The notes beneath the pieces are model-generated. The model was not told the DNA's origin and ran no database searches. It worked only from the letters and a program-made list of their open reading frames with translations. Source: Spongilla lacustris (taxonomy: Eukaryota > Porifera > Demospongiae > Spongillida > Spongillidae). From it: DNA of 64,000 nt. This document shows, piece by piece, positions 22,020-34,073 of the stretch (the stretch's first letter is position 1; each line of letters opens with the position of its first letter). Where the stretch lies: NCBI GenBank assembly GCA_949361645.1, contig OX442415.1, positions 20,181,283-20,245,282 on the forward strand. The letters are read 5' to 3'. The position numbers and the translations under genes are program-made.

Positions 22020-23203
22020 CTGATATGTTACATTCAAATTTTATGGTGGGATGGTAGTTATTAAGGTTAGTAAGAAAGGTGTCTAAGTCTACCCTTGAAT
22101 GTGTCCATATTATAAATATATCATCAATGAAGTGTGTGGTTGTTTGTCTTGTGTGTCTTCGAGATTGGACATAAATGTGTTTGCTAGGGTGGGTGCCAGT
22201 GGTGTTTCCATGGCTACTCCCGTAAGCTGATGGTAAGGTTGTCTGTTGAAAGTAAATATGTTGTTTTTGAGTACAAAGCTAAGTAATTGTCTAGTCACGT
22301 ATTTTGGGAGTCCAGTGATGTCGTTGTACTGTAGAAGTGCATTTATACCTTCTTCTTGAGGAATTGTAGTATATAGACTCTGTACATCTATTGATACAAG
22401 GAGTACTTGTTCACATGGTGGTATGGTTGTCTTGATTAATATATTGATGAGGGCTTGAGAGTTCATTAGGTGTGATGGTGCAAGGGGAACGATGGACTTG
22501 AAGAAGTGGTCTATGTATTTAGAAATGTTTGTCGTGGCTCCATTGATGCCTGCTACTACAGGTCTAACTGTGATGGGATTTTTGTGTATTTTGTATGGAA
22601 AATATATATACTGGATCAGGTGGTTTCATGAACTCATATTCATATTTATCTATGTATCCTGTGGAGTATAGCTCTCTTATGTAGTTTGTTATCTTTGCTG
22701 CAAGTGATGGTGTGGGGTCATGGTCTAGTTTGGATATGTTGTTTCATCTGAGAGGTGATTGTTGCCGTCGGTCACATATTTGTCTTTGCTTGTTATGGTA
22801 AGGGTAGATCCTTTATCTGCTTTTTAAAATAATTATCTCTACTTTTCGTTGTTTGAGCGATTTTATTGCTCTTCTTTCTTGAGGTGTTAAATTATCTGTG
22901 ATTTTGAAGTGTGGTTTGTTGCAATGGTACATAATATCAGTTTCTGTCATCTTAAGGTTTTTTCTAATGATGGATTGTTTGATGTAGTGGGGGTATAATT
23001 AGATTTTTTTTGAAAGGATTTGGTTGTTGTGTGTTATCTTGAATAAATAGTCGAGTCTTATTGTTCTTTTTATATTGTTCGATTGGTTTTTGCAGGGGTC
23101 TCATATTGCCTATTGGTGTGGGGATGAAAAGGAGGCCTTTTTCTAAAATAGCCATTTCGTCCTCTGTCAGTAGTATATTGGATAAGTTCATAATGTGTGT
23201 CAT
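22020..23203 (-). pseudogene. Penelope-like reverse transcriptase
   Basis: Recognisable blocks run from 23203 down: the NLSNILLTEDEMAILEKGLL lead-in and FIPTPIGN, then RPVVAGINGATTNISKYID, LAPSHLMNSQALINILIK, LLVSIDVQSLYTTIPQEE, GVAMETPLAPTLANTFM and FIDDIFIIW. Several frameshifts separate these blocks (for example near 22130 and 22600-22960). The order and wording fit Penelope-like RTs rather than LINEs. Confidence 0.8.
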
Positions 23204-24714
23204 CTATTGCTTTCTGTTTTTGTCGTTGGGTATCCTAATTTTGGGGTGACGTTTTCGTATGGGTCTTGTTCTTGTTTGTATGTTATTTCCGGCGGAGCCA
23301 TCACATGGTTCGGGGTCATCACAAATAATATAATTTAAGTGGGAGGGGCCAACTTTCGTTGGTCCATCATGATTACCCTCTACGCCCATGTTTGTCTTGT
23401 GTTGTTTGGGGTAGAGGGGTTCTAAAAACGGTGAGGGAGGTGAGATGTGTGTGTGTGTGTTGGGTCCTTGGATGGTATGGTATTTTTGGAGGTTGGGATG
23501 AGTGAAGTGGTAAGTGTGGGTTTGGTTGATTTGGAGACCATCTTTTGTAGTTGGAGGAGTATGTGTTTGGTGTTGGCAGTAAAGGTGGTCGCCTATTGAG
23601 GTTGAGGGACATGAGTGGTGGAGGTATGTTGAACTTCATTGACATTAATCGTGGTGGTTGTGTTCTAAGGTTGGGGATCTCGGGTTGTGTTTGTTTGAGG
23701 GTGTATTTGGGTGCTTGTGGAGGGTGATCCTGCTGGTTTCTTTTGTTCTGCTTGGGTATGTCAGTGACATGGTTGTAAGAGGAGCGTTCCTGTGCTTGAT
23801 GTGGGTGTACACGTTTCTCCGTGGACAGGGGGTGGGTGGGCACGGTGGTCTCGTGTTTGTGGTCATTGTGGGCTGGCGATGAGCTGCACTTCCTGTTTGC
23901 ATGACCACCTCCTGTCGAGCAGGCTCAGACCGTTTTGGGGGCTGCGGTGCGAGCGGGAGGCAGGTTTTGGTGGGTTGGTCTCTGGTCAGGCTTGGTGGTT
24001 TGGCGCAAGCTAACAGGCGTTGGTCCTTTCCCTGTGTTATTTGGTGGTTTGGTGTGGGTTTAAATTGTGATTTCTCATCTGTTAGGAGAGATTTGTCTGT
24101 GTAGACCTTGTGCAGCTTGTGTGTCTTCAATGTTTTGGCCATCTTGTTGTTTCTCTGTAGTTTGAGGGTGTCATGCAATGTTTTTAAGCTTTGTTGTGTT
24201 GCTGTTTGAGTGGTTTTCCATAAGCCTGATATTTCAGTGTCTGTGAGTCTAGTTGTTTTTCTATATCTGTTAGTGTTGTGTCCAGTTGAGTTGTCAGTTT
24301 GTTAAGGTGCTGTACGTTGGCTGCTGTTAGTTCCATATTTGCCTTGGTAAGTATTTGGATGTATTTGCTCTTAAGTTCATTATCAGCCCCTAGGGTGGCA
24401 CAGGTGGCGTGTGCTTTGACACCTAGTGGGAAAATGCCTTCATCAAGGCATTGCTGGTTGAAGGTCTGGTGGTGCTGGGCCAGTTCATAGTACTTTCTTA
24501 TTTTTTTGTACTTGTCCATTATTGTGTTGTACTGTTTGTCTGTAAGTAGTAGGTCTGGGGATGGGGTGGTGGTGGTAGTGTCTGGAGCTGGGGTTGTGGT
24601 GTGGTCTGCAGGTCTGGTGAGGTTTACAGGCGAGGCTCCGGGTGTGTTTTGATCTTGGGGTTGGTTTGTAGCTGCTGGAGAGGGAAGTGCGGGTGTGGCT
24701 GGTTGTAATTTGGT

Positions 24715-24900
24715 CCAGAGGCCTTTACAGAGGGTTGCGATGGATATCTTTGGACCGCTCCCCGAGACTCCAAGGGGTAACCGCTACATACTGGTAATTG
24801 GTGATTATTTCACCAAATGGAAAGAGGCTTTTCCTAAGGGACACTGAAACAGTTACCATAGCAAGGGTTTTTGTTAATGAGTTTGATTTGGTGCAAGAGC
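24715..24900 (+). pseudogene. gypsy integrase scrap
   Basis: The plus strand encodes RVAMDIFGPLPETPRGNRYI and LVIGDYFTKWKEAFP, the start of a Ty3/gypsy integrase catalytic core with its first Asp (MDIFGPLP). After one frame change it continues as TVTIARVFVNEF. Only about 60 codons remain. It directly abuts the truncated end of the Penelope-like unit. Confidence 0.75.
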
Positions 24901-24929
24901 AGTGCCATCAGTAATTCATGGAAGGCACC

Positions 24930-25190
24930 CTTGGAAGACCAGTATAGTTCAGAGGCCTTTACATAGGATTGCGATGGATATCCCTGCTTCCTGATTAAAA
25001 ACTGAATGCATCTTGAGAGGACCAGTATAGGCAAGGCTTGCAGAGCACAACCTAGTAGGCAAGGGCTGCAAAGCACACACCCAGTAGGCAAGGCCTGTAG
25101 AGCACTCACCTAGTAGGCACTTGGCTTGCAGAGTAAAAACCCAGCAGAACACACACCTAGTAGGCAAGGCCTGTAGAGCATACATGGTCC
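24930..25190. repeat. imperfect tandem repeat, AGTAGGCAAGGCCTGTAGAG type
   Basis: About six diverged units of 30-40 bp share AGTAGGCAAGGCCTG and GAGCACACACC. The left part repeats a piece of the neighbouring gypsy integrase (CAGAGGCCTTTACA...GCGATGGATAT), which suggests local duplication. Confidence 0.6.
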
Positions 25191-25199
25191 AGTAGACAA

Positions 25200-28100
25200 T
25201 TCAGGGCCTGCTGGCTATGGCATTTATCATCGTTTTAAGCCAGTATGACAAAGACCCAAATCTTTTTTTTATACGTCTTTCATTGCAGGTATTGCAATAG
25301 AAGAATTTTTTTAGCTACTCCTACTTTGCTTTCCCTGGAACAAAGAGCACAATTAAAATGAATGCACATCATGAGTACATACAATGCTGGACTTGGGTTA
25401 ATAGGAGAAAAAGGCACTGAAGCTATACATGCCCATTTCAAACAAGTTGTATAGGACGTATGGCTGTACGTCAAACAAAGAGCAGTGGATAAAATGCATC
25501 ATCGGAGTGTGTGTCCTACAGTACTCTTAATGCCCTTAAGCCTGAAATAAGAACGAGAAAAAGAAAGCGCGAAGACTAGAACTGAACCTTGTTAAGATAT
25601 ACTCATGGCATTGATTTCATTTAATGTTACGATAGTACGCTGAATACCGGTAGATTCATCCTTGAATCAGTGATGCGCTCCGCCATTTTAACAATAACTG
25701 CCATATTCAGAGCTTTCGTACGTCTCACAGAAAATGCATCTGGCAATAGAGATAGCAAGAATACGTAGAGGCAACACTGTTGTATACACTCATATACATG
25801 TATGTTTACAGATCACTTGTCAGGCAAAAAAACATTAATTGAAGATAGTAACTCCAAATGGAGTGCTATCAGTCCAGGCTCGATATCGTGGCATACGTGC
25901 ACAGAAATACCATAACGCTTGTATGTCTGTAATCCTCAAAGGATGCTTAACCCATATTTACATGTGCATAAAGCTTACCTTAAACGGATTGTACAAGAGA
26001 GCCCACATTCCAATACTATGCTATAATGAGGTCTCGATTCAATTTTCTACTGCCAAGTATGGGGACGAGACCTAATGTCCATCTTTTAGAAGTAATGAAA
26101 CACCCGTGGAGAGGGAGTAGTGTAATGCACTAACTCTAATTGTTAACTAGCCAACGATTAACTGGACAGATCTAGAGTATTTATAGTGCTGCATTGCTGT
26201 TTTAGAGTCAGTCTTCTTACTGTGCAATTCCTGATCCATATAATATTATACACGTTTGAAAGATACAACAGGCGGTTCTAATTCAGCAAAGGTGAGCAAC
26301 CAAAAAAATGGCTCGTTAACAAGTAGAATTCTGAGTTCAAGATATCCAAAGAACAAAGTTAGGCCTACAAATAAAATTAGAAAAATTGCAAAGCATGTAC
26401 CTACTCAGATTTCCTGATACAAATAAGATGAATCTAAGCATGCTACTGATAAATTCCAGCGAATAAACTAAGCCATATATTGGGCAGAGCAAAAAGCAAG
26501 AAAACAAGGTACAGCATGTTGATTAATTAAAGTGAGGTTTGCATGTAGGATTCTACAACTATAACAGTCCTACATTTACAAATAGACTTCTTCATTTGCA
26601 AATTCAGGACGATTCTAACAAACCTCACTTTAATTAACACACTGTACCTTGTTATCTTGCTTTTTGCACTTTCCTGATTGAGATCCCGGGTGGAAAAATT
26701 GACCTAGAATTGCGTACTATTACGTCGAAATCCAACAAATCACGTAGGGTATAATCTGGGGCTAGTATGTATGGTTCCCCAACCACTCAACGCGTAGAAC
26801 AGCAAAACATACGAGTTCCCAGACCTATTCTTCTATGCCTACATCGTCTTAAAATATCCAGTGTGCGGATACGTCTGTAGCTGTTCATTTTGCATCTCCT
26901 AAGACTTAGACAGCATCTAACACTAGCAAACTACGCTCGGTAAAGTAAAGTGGACTATACAAACAGTGACGCTAGCCTACCGCCGAGCTGCCTAACGTGT
27001 TTGTCACTTAATTTGACGCCTGACGTACCAAAACAGGCAGTGCAAGCTAGCAGCATCAAACTAATTTTTTTGCCCCGCCCAGATCATTATGCCTATCGAT
27101 TTCAATCAGTCCGTATCGGATGGGCAAGTCGGTAAATTTAAGCAATCGCCTTTCAACAAGAGAGTGGCACGGAGTAAGTAATTGTGGATGAGGTGTGTTC
27201 TAAAGTTAGACTTATAACAGCATCCCTGAACGTAGCTCACGTGAGATGATGCAATTCAGTTTTTTTAATCATGCCCAAGGGGAGCGTGCGCCTGAGGCGC
27301 TATAAGTAGGTACTTTCACATCATTTCACGTATCGTACTTCCGCATATCCAAATATCTGCAGTCAAAATTGTGACTGGTTTTTACCAAGGTTGAGAGGTA
27401 GGTATTTTTGAAAATCTAGTTCTCGATAGTTTAAAGACGAAAAAACTTCAGATTTGCCTGAAATTGAGATTCCTCATCACTTGATAATTGTGCTTGCAAA
27501 CACAATCAGTAGAGTCTCATCTTCTTCACTTAGCTTCTCTCCAAAGACATTGGATGTTGCAGTTAGAAAGAAAGTTGGTTTGGTATCAGGTCCCTCAATG
27601 TTTTTGCGCACATCTTAATAATGGGAACTATTTCAAGGTTAGCCTTACATTTACTATTAATGTAAAAGATCTTGCAGATAATACAATAATCTATTTCTCT
27701 TTGAACTTAAAATAAAACTTCCAGCCAAACACATTGAATTGATTTCCTACATATCAAATAACAGTCCCGGACTTAGTATTTTCACAGGACAAAAAAGTGC
27801 TCAAAGCTACCTGGTACTCCTGTGCCCTGTTTAAATCGCATTTTGGTTATAACATTTGTCATTGCACAATCACTGCCAAATGTGCTACTTTTTATCCCAG
27901 TCATTGTCAGTTACTATTAATGTACTTCTAATCTTATTTCATGTATCATCCAGTGGATGCACATTACATTTAAACTCTAAAACTGTGTGCTGAAACAGTT
28001 CTTCTGCAATTGAATCATATATTAAGCATTCACATGCACTTCAGGCTGATCAAACAGTTTTTGTATGCATGGTTTACACATCTCCCGCAATCCTATAACT

Positions 28101-28770
28101 TGGTCTGTGGCGAAAATAAATCATTGGGCACAGTCCAAAAATTCTGAAAATTGCATATAATAACGCTCATAGATCAATACAACGATGCAATGTGTTTATT
28201 ACATAGGACCCAAGTATATACTCTCAAAAGGGCGTATTTATGTGTCTCGAAGGTTGATTAGATTACACAATTCTACAAAGAAGTGTATTATAAATCCAAT
28301 TACTATATCTCCTAACAGAGTATTGATGCCTTTCTATGAAAACCAAATTCTGTGTTAATACGATTAACAATGACATAGCTGTGACACATTCAACAGCGAG
28401 CTGAAAATGAGTCATTGCGCACAGCCTGATCATCCTAAAAAAGTTTCATGGTTGATAGAAATTGCTTGCCTGCAACATTTTTTGATGTTTCTGAGGACCC
28501 GTCATTGGAAGGGTAAAATAAACAACGTTGACTTTATACTCTAGTTAGAAAGCAGTACATCCTTAACTTAGATATTGCATACGATTTTATATACAATACT
28601 GCGTGAAAGAGCGCTGAAGTTATGTGCTTGCACCAGTGGCTGTAAGAAGCACTCTTGAAGTTCTTGAGCATCAACTGTGGAGCCATATATGCATTTCTCT
28701 CAATAAGCCATCAAAAGATATGCTAATAAGAAGTCAAGCCACTCAAGTGCATACCTTGGTCTTGTCGATT
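25200..28770. other. intergenic, one foldback element, no supported gene
   Basis: Apart from the hairpin element at 26489-26667, this stretch shows no motif-bearing frame or clean exon chain. Confidence 0.5.
26489..26667. repeat. foldback MITE, about 180 bp
   Basis: Inverted arms of about 52 bp begin GCAAAAAGCAAG and include ACAAGGTACAG and AATTAAAGTGAGGTTTG. They enclose about 75 bp that is itself partly palindromic (GTAGGATT...CCTAC). No coding capacity is present, and the target duplication is not clear. Confidence 0.7.
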
Positions 28771-28774
28771 ACTA

Positions 28775-29381
28775 CAGTAGACGCCACAAAAAAAGTCACG
28801 TTTCGTTTTCGTGGTACGATAGTGCGACGATCGCGCTACTATGCAGTCTTTAAAAAAACATGGTCTAAAAACGAAGTCCTCCGATAGGTGTTAACGAGGT
28901 CTGCGTACTGCGCAAACTCCGTTTAGACAATATAAGTTCAAAACACGTGGTTCAGCAGTAAGCAGCGGCTTGGTCACTTAATTAACTTAAGCGTGGATTG
29001 ATTAATTGCTGTAGGCCTGTATTTTTTTATCATTTGGTTCTAAGAGAACTCGACAACCGTGTTGTCAGAAGACAAGCTGTAACCTCTTGAAGGTGACGAA
29101 TGTATTGTTGGTGCAATGTGTAGCTTAAAAGAAACTTACATAGGAAGAGTAGCGGCAACGGGTAAGAATGAACTGAGGTTTATGTACATTAAATACGTAC
29201 CGCCCCGTTGTGAGTATAACGCACACATGGTTTACATGAAACAAAGATTAGAACAGTAACACTTCGTGTCTTTAGGCAGCAAATCCAGACGATGCTAAGA
29301 TTGGATGCCATACATCGTAGCGCGATCGTCGCACTATCGTAACACGAAAACGAAACGTGACTTTTTTCGTGGCATCTACTG
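28775..29381. mobile_element. 607-bp nonautonomous Tc1/mariner-type element
   Basis: About 70-bp inverted repeats begin CAGTAGACGCCAC at the left and CAGTAGATGCCAC (as complement) at the right. Both include GTCACGTTTCGTTTTCGTG and GTGCGACGATCGCGCTAC. A TA precedes the left CAGT, and the right flank reads CA, consistent with one mutation. CAGT ends plus TA are typical of Tc1/mariner. The interior has no transposase. Confidence 0.65.
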
Positions 29382-29389
29382 CATGTTCG

Positions 29390-31285
29390 GCATGCACCTA
29401 ATGTTAATATATAGGCTGCATTGATGGGAAGGTGAAATGTACAAATAATCAAACACTAACCTGGCTTCAGGGCAAACCTGATGAAATTCAAGAAAACGTA
29501 TAGTATTTAAAGAGAGCAAGATATACATGGCAACAAAGAAAAGCCAATGATGAACTGAGAATACAAATTCAACATTATAGACTTCTAGAAGAGCGAACGA
29601 AGTAAACAAGGTTAAGTTTCTAGAGGCAAAACTGAAAAAAATATGTAAAGTTTACACTTCCTAATAAATGCAAAATAGAAGAAACACTTCCTCAAATCTC
29701 AACAGATACATTGGAATAGTTGTTAAAAACCCTTCATGGTTATTAGGTACATACATAGAGTAGGAGTGGAACATCTCTCCTGGAATGAACAAAAACGTTA
29801 GTGGAAAAGTGCTGTTTATAACGAGGTACTAAGTTAATTATTTCATATTGGACAGTGGTAGAAACTGAATATGATGAAGATGAATATATTATATTGGTGC
29901 AATTTGTTACTGATGTAATTCACAAAGATTTAGTTGTGCTTGTGTTAAGTGTGTACTGTTCATGTGCATTTATTTTTAACAATACATCTTACAGATTTAA
30001 TGTATTCAAAACATACCCCAATGTCGTTCAGATCATTTATTATTAGGGGTAATTTTATCTTTAACCGATTACCGGCCGATCTAAATATCCGTCAATGCGT
30101 AGTGTCACAGCCGTAGAATATTTTCGTAGCTGCGTAAGAAAGAGATAGGATTTTTGAGTTGCTAACAATAGCAAAACGAAGCAAAATTTGTAGAGGCATG
30201 TTTCTTTCTACCATTAGTAGAGTCTCTTATGCATATTTTAAGACCTGTGCTATGTTGCGATCGCTACTTTGTTCTCGGAGGCGTTCGTGTACAAAATACG
30301 CTAGTCGGTGAAATCAGCACTGAATCGGCAGAGACACAAACGTTCGTATTTTCAGCCGAAATACAAAGTAAGAGGTCTATTCTTATGTATCTGCTTTAAA
30401 CAGTGTGCTTGTCTTACGCTCGAGTTTGAAATACGGTGAACAGCAGCTGACCTAATTTTGAAGCGAGTTCTAATTATTGCACGCATACTTGAATACGCCT
30501 CTTTCTGTAGGAACAGCAAATTTCACATATATTGAAGGCCACTTGTAAAGCTTTACTGCATTGTAACGGTTTCATGCCTACAATCCAATTAACAATTATA
30601 CGTGTCGTGCCGGTAACTAATTTCATTACAAAGTTTGTTTGAAATGGAGTGATATACGAGCGAATAACTTTTGAACGGAGTGTCCTTTTGTAATGTTCTT
30701 CACATATTCTTGGAAAGGAATGTTAGTGCTACGATTCTGTGTCCATGAAGTGGTTTCATACTATAGAAAACAAGCCGTCCGTGCGGGTTGAAAGAAAGGT
30801 ACGGGAAAGAATAGTTGTTTAGCTTTTTTTATGCTTCCTATTCAGGTATTAACCAGTTATAAGTTCCAGTAGATAGCATTCATAGTGTATGAGGTTTCGG
30901 CTAAGCTTTAGACACTTCGTAGTCCATAACAAGTACAGCAGCTTTAACGGTGGGCACACTTAGAAGTAGGGCGTGTCTTGAAACTAATTAGAAACTAATT
31001 ATCGAACGGTACCTGTGGTTGACCATTGTAGTTTTAGATAGCCAGACGAATGTTGAATATTTCCAGTCAGCGAAGTTTCCAATTAACGTCCTACGAGTCG
31101 CAAAACAAAACTGTTGAACAGTGGGGGGCAGCTGGTACGCTGTTCCGCGTAATTGGCACAAAGCGTATATAAAATTTTTACGCTGATCAGCGTATTCGGC
31201 ATGAAACCGTTAAGGTACGTTTGCTTGCACAAGCTTCATACTAGTACATTTGGGTTGGTCTGTTTTATGAGTTTAGCATGTTGAG
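29390..31285. other. no supported gene
   Basis: AT-rich sequence. Short frames have no motifs and no coherent exon chain. Confidence 0.45.
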
Positions 31286-31289
31286 TTTG

Positions 31290-31440
31290 CAAAGTGAATT
31301 TAGATGTGGACAGTTGTTGATGGAGGGTACAGTTGGTGATCAAAGGGTACAGAGGTGTGGAGGGTGGGTGGAAAATGTGGTGATGGAGGGTAGGTAGCGG
31401 GTACAGTGATGGTGGGTGGGTGGAGAGTACAGGGTGGGGT
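31290..31440 (-). repeat. G-rich minisatellite, minor copy
   Basis: Units such as GGGTACAGTGATGGTGGGTG and GGGTGGAGGGTGGGTGG match the repeat family of the larger array at 35.3-36.2 kb. Confidence 0.65.
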
Positions 31441-31786
31441 TTGCTCATGCAAGTTTCATCATAGATATTATAGTTAGAGGGATTGGAAACGGCGCACATG
31501 AGCCATTGAACCCTGTACATGCAAGAATTTACCATCCGCGCACTTGTTAATTGAGTGACTGGCTATCCTCCTCCTTTCGATTTTTATTTTATTTTTTAGC
31601 TACGTCAAAACAAGGTGTCGGAGGCATGGCTGTCCCCCTGGAAAAAGTGTCCCCCCGGACATTCATGCCTAGGCACGACTGTCCCCCCGGACACTGGTGC
31701 CTAGGAATGAATGTCCCCTCTAGGCATTATTGTCCCCCCATGCCGGACATTTTTTCCTAGGCACAGCTGTCCCCCCCCCCCCTCTA

Positions 31787-31973
31787 GTTGGCCCATAGCC
31801 CGACCTTCGCGTATTGGGTATCTAGCCTATACCTGGATTTGTACACATCTGATAGCGTATGTGGGCTATACTATTATCACATACAGCCCACATACGCTAT
31901 TAGATGCATGGGTACAAATCCAGGTATACCCGACATTCCAATACGCGAAGGTACGGTCGGGCTACGCCCAACT
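31787..31973. repeat. nested hairpin element, about 187 bp
   Basis: Arms of about 80 bp run from CTAGTTGG at the left to CCAACTAG at the right. They share ATAGCGTATGTGGGCT and ACCTGGATTTGTAC blocks. It lies directly inside the left arm of the foldback element. Confidence 0.75.
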
Positions 31974-32429
31974 AGCCCCCCTCCACGTTTTCTCGTTTAT
32001 CATAAACGTTCAACCAAACACTTAGCCTTCCAATCCTCGTAACTGCTCTGCCTCATGCGTGTATAAACTAATGTTCGCACGCGTCCGTGGAGGTTTCCTT
32101 TTAGAACAGCGAGTGTTTCTGGCCATGGACGACGAAATCGTTTTGAACTCAGTTCTTGTTAAAAGGAAGGTATCCAGGCCAGTTGGATGTTCAAAATATC
32201 AGAAACGTTCTTTTAGACGAAAGCGCGTGGAAATTACAAAGTTGACAATGGCGCTCTTTATTTACAAATTGTTCCAAGATATGAGTGGCGATCAACAGCG
32301 ATCAAATCGAAAGAAGAGCAGGAAAGAATAATGATAGCTTGCCACGCTTCACCACAAGGAAAATCGTCAGGCCTGGCGCGTATCAAGAATTTCAAACCTA
32401 TTAACATTGTACGTCAATCGAATACGAGC

Positions 32430-32601
32430 GGGGGAGGGGGGAGGGGGGGGGGGGAATCATGCACTCTTGCGATAGGCCAAATAAGAGCGGAGAGGGGAGG
32501 GTAGGCCAAATTAATACAAGTGGGGGGAGGAGGGAAGGTTAGTATCAATTAAGTTTTGTAAATATTATTCTATTGGGGGGGGGGGGGGGGGGGGGGGGGG
32601 G
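32430..32601. repeat. poly-G runs
   Basis: Three G-rich runs, the last being about 28 consecutive G at 32574-32601. They are separated by a repeated ATAGGCCAAAT-like spacer. The stretch is prone to quadruplex formation and sequencing error. Confidence 0.8.
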
Positions 32602-33389
32602 TTTCAGGTAACACGGAAACCTCTATGGATATGCTCCTGATCGTTGTATAGATATATGCATGCGACCACCATGTATAGAAGCATGACTGTAACTTTGATA
32701 TTGGGTGTTCACTTACTTCCAGCAAAGAAAAATCGTACAAAGTTCAAGAGTCAGTTGGCAAAGGTGTTTACAAGGCAAATGGCTCTGCACTGCATGCAGC
32801 AAATATCTGTCTGACACATGAAGCATGTTTTTATTTTTTGTGATATCATGGTACCAATCATTATTTTATGACCTCACGCGGATACTTGCATGCACACGAA
32901 TTTTCATATATACGATTTACATTTGTAAACATTTACACAAGAATGCCTTTCCTTGAAATGAGAGCCTTTAGTAATAAATAATTAGCTGCTCTGCACACAA
33001 CCGAGCGGGCACGCAGACGCATGTAAATGTATTAAGATATATCATGGCATGCATGACGTTTGCTAATACATGCACGTATAAAACGACTAACGCATCTATA
33101 TCGATCCGATTTGGTTGTATTATACTTACGCTTGTACATTCCAGGCCTGTATTTAAAGTGTAGGACATTCTATCCTAGGCACCAGTGTCCCCCCATGGGG
33201 GGACACTGGTGCCTAGGGTAGGACAATTATGCCTAGGCATAAATGTCCCCTGCGGACATATATGCCTAGGCATAATTGTCCGGGGGACAATGGTGCCTAG
33301 GAACGAGTGTCCGGGGGACAGCGGTGCCTAGGCATGAATGTCCGGGGGGACATTTTGCGGGGGGGACAACCATGCCTACGACAAAGGTA

Positions 33390-34070
33390 TGTGTCTGGAT
33401 TCTTAATTGCGTATAGATTTCGGCAACGTTTAAAGTTTTTTTGTACGACGTACAGAAGAAGAGATACAATTATCTTCACGCGTAGCTTCCAGTTTCAAAC
33501 TTGCGGGTGTTACGGCCTTTTAGATAACTTGTAGTCCTTTTTTTTAAAAGTAAATCGGATAGTGGTCGCGTTTCTACACAGCAACGCATAGGTTTTACAT
33601 AGTTTGCTCGTTAGTAACAGCGCGATTTGATTAAAACAGCTTTTTTAACACATAGTAGAACATGCGGGTATAACGTAGTCAAGTTTGTATTTTAAAATGA
33701 TACAATACCATTGCCAGATCGAGCATAGATATTTACACAGCAACGTCTGATTTTCTATCGTGGTGCTACTATGGGATATTTTATATAAATTTTCAAAGTG
33801 CTACCGGTTTTCTGCATCATTAATTTCTGCATATATTAATATCAACGATTTCTGTAAGTCAGAGATTTCTGATACACATGCATCCAATTACTTGTAAAAT
33901 ATCCTATTTGTTCATAATTATCCCACTGAGATCTTTCTACTAATACACATAGCCCACACCTGGCCCACACCTGGCCTGTCCAGAGTTACATTTTCGGATT
34001 TACCTCATCCCTATAATTCATTAGACTTACACATGCATTGTGACAAACTAATAAGTGCATGCTGTTTTTT
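33390..34070. other. no supported gene
   Basis: AT-rich spacer between the foldback element and the exons at 34 kb. Nothing recognisable. Confidence 0.45.
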
Positions 34071-34073
34071 CAG

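Larger units (their letters stand above)
20571..24705 (-). mobile_element. Penelope-like element, near-complete unit
   Basis: On the minus strand: a Lys/Pro-rich N-terminal region (24705-23380), an RT lead-in NLSNILLTEDEMAILEKGLL (near 23190), RT core blocks, and a C-terminal GIY-YIG endonuclease (21213-20728). The reverse transcriptase carries VLLVSIDVQSLYTTIPQEEG and a catalytic FIDDIFIIW encoded near 22095-22125. This RT plus GIY-YIG combination defines Penelope-like elements, which prime reverse transcription at a nicked chromosomal target. Frames are broken in the RT, and a MITE splits it. The 5' end is truncated at about 24705, where a gypsy integrase scrap abuts. Confidence 0.85.
31616..33383. 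mobile_element. 1.77-kb foldback element with palindromic-repeat ends
   Basis: The left end (TGTCGGAGGCATGGCTGTCC...) and right end are inverted copies over about 150 bp. They consist of alternating CCTAGGCA and TGTCCCCC/GGACA blocks, so each arm is itself a chain of small palindromes. The 4-bp AAGG at 31612-31615 and 33384-33387 flanks the ends as a target duplication. The interior holds a hairpin (31787-31973), a 90-codon frame at 32059-32331 (Arg/Lys-rich, unrecognised) and G-runs. No transposase was found. The class is unknown; it may be a foldback-type nonautonomous element. Confidence 0.65.
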
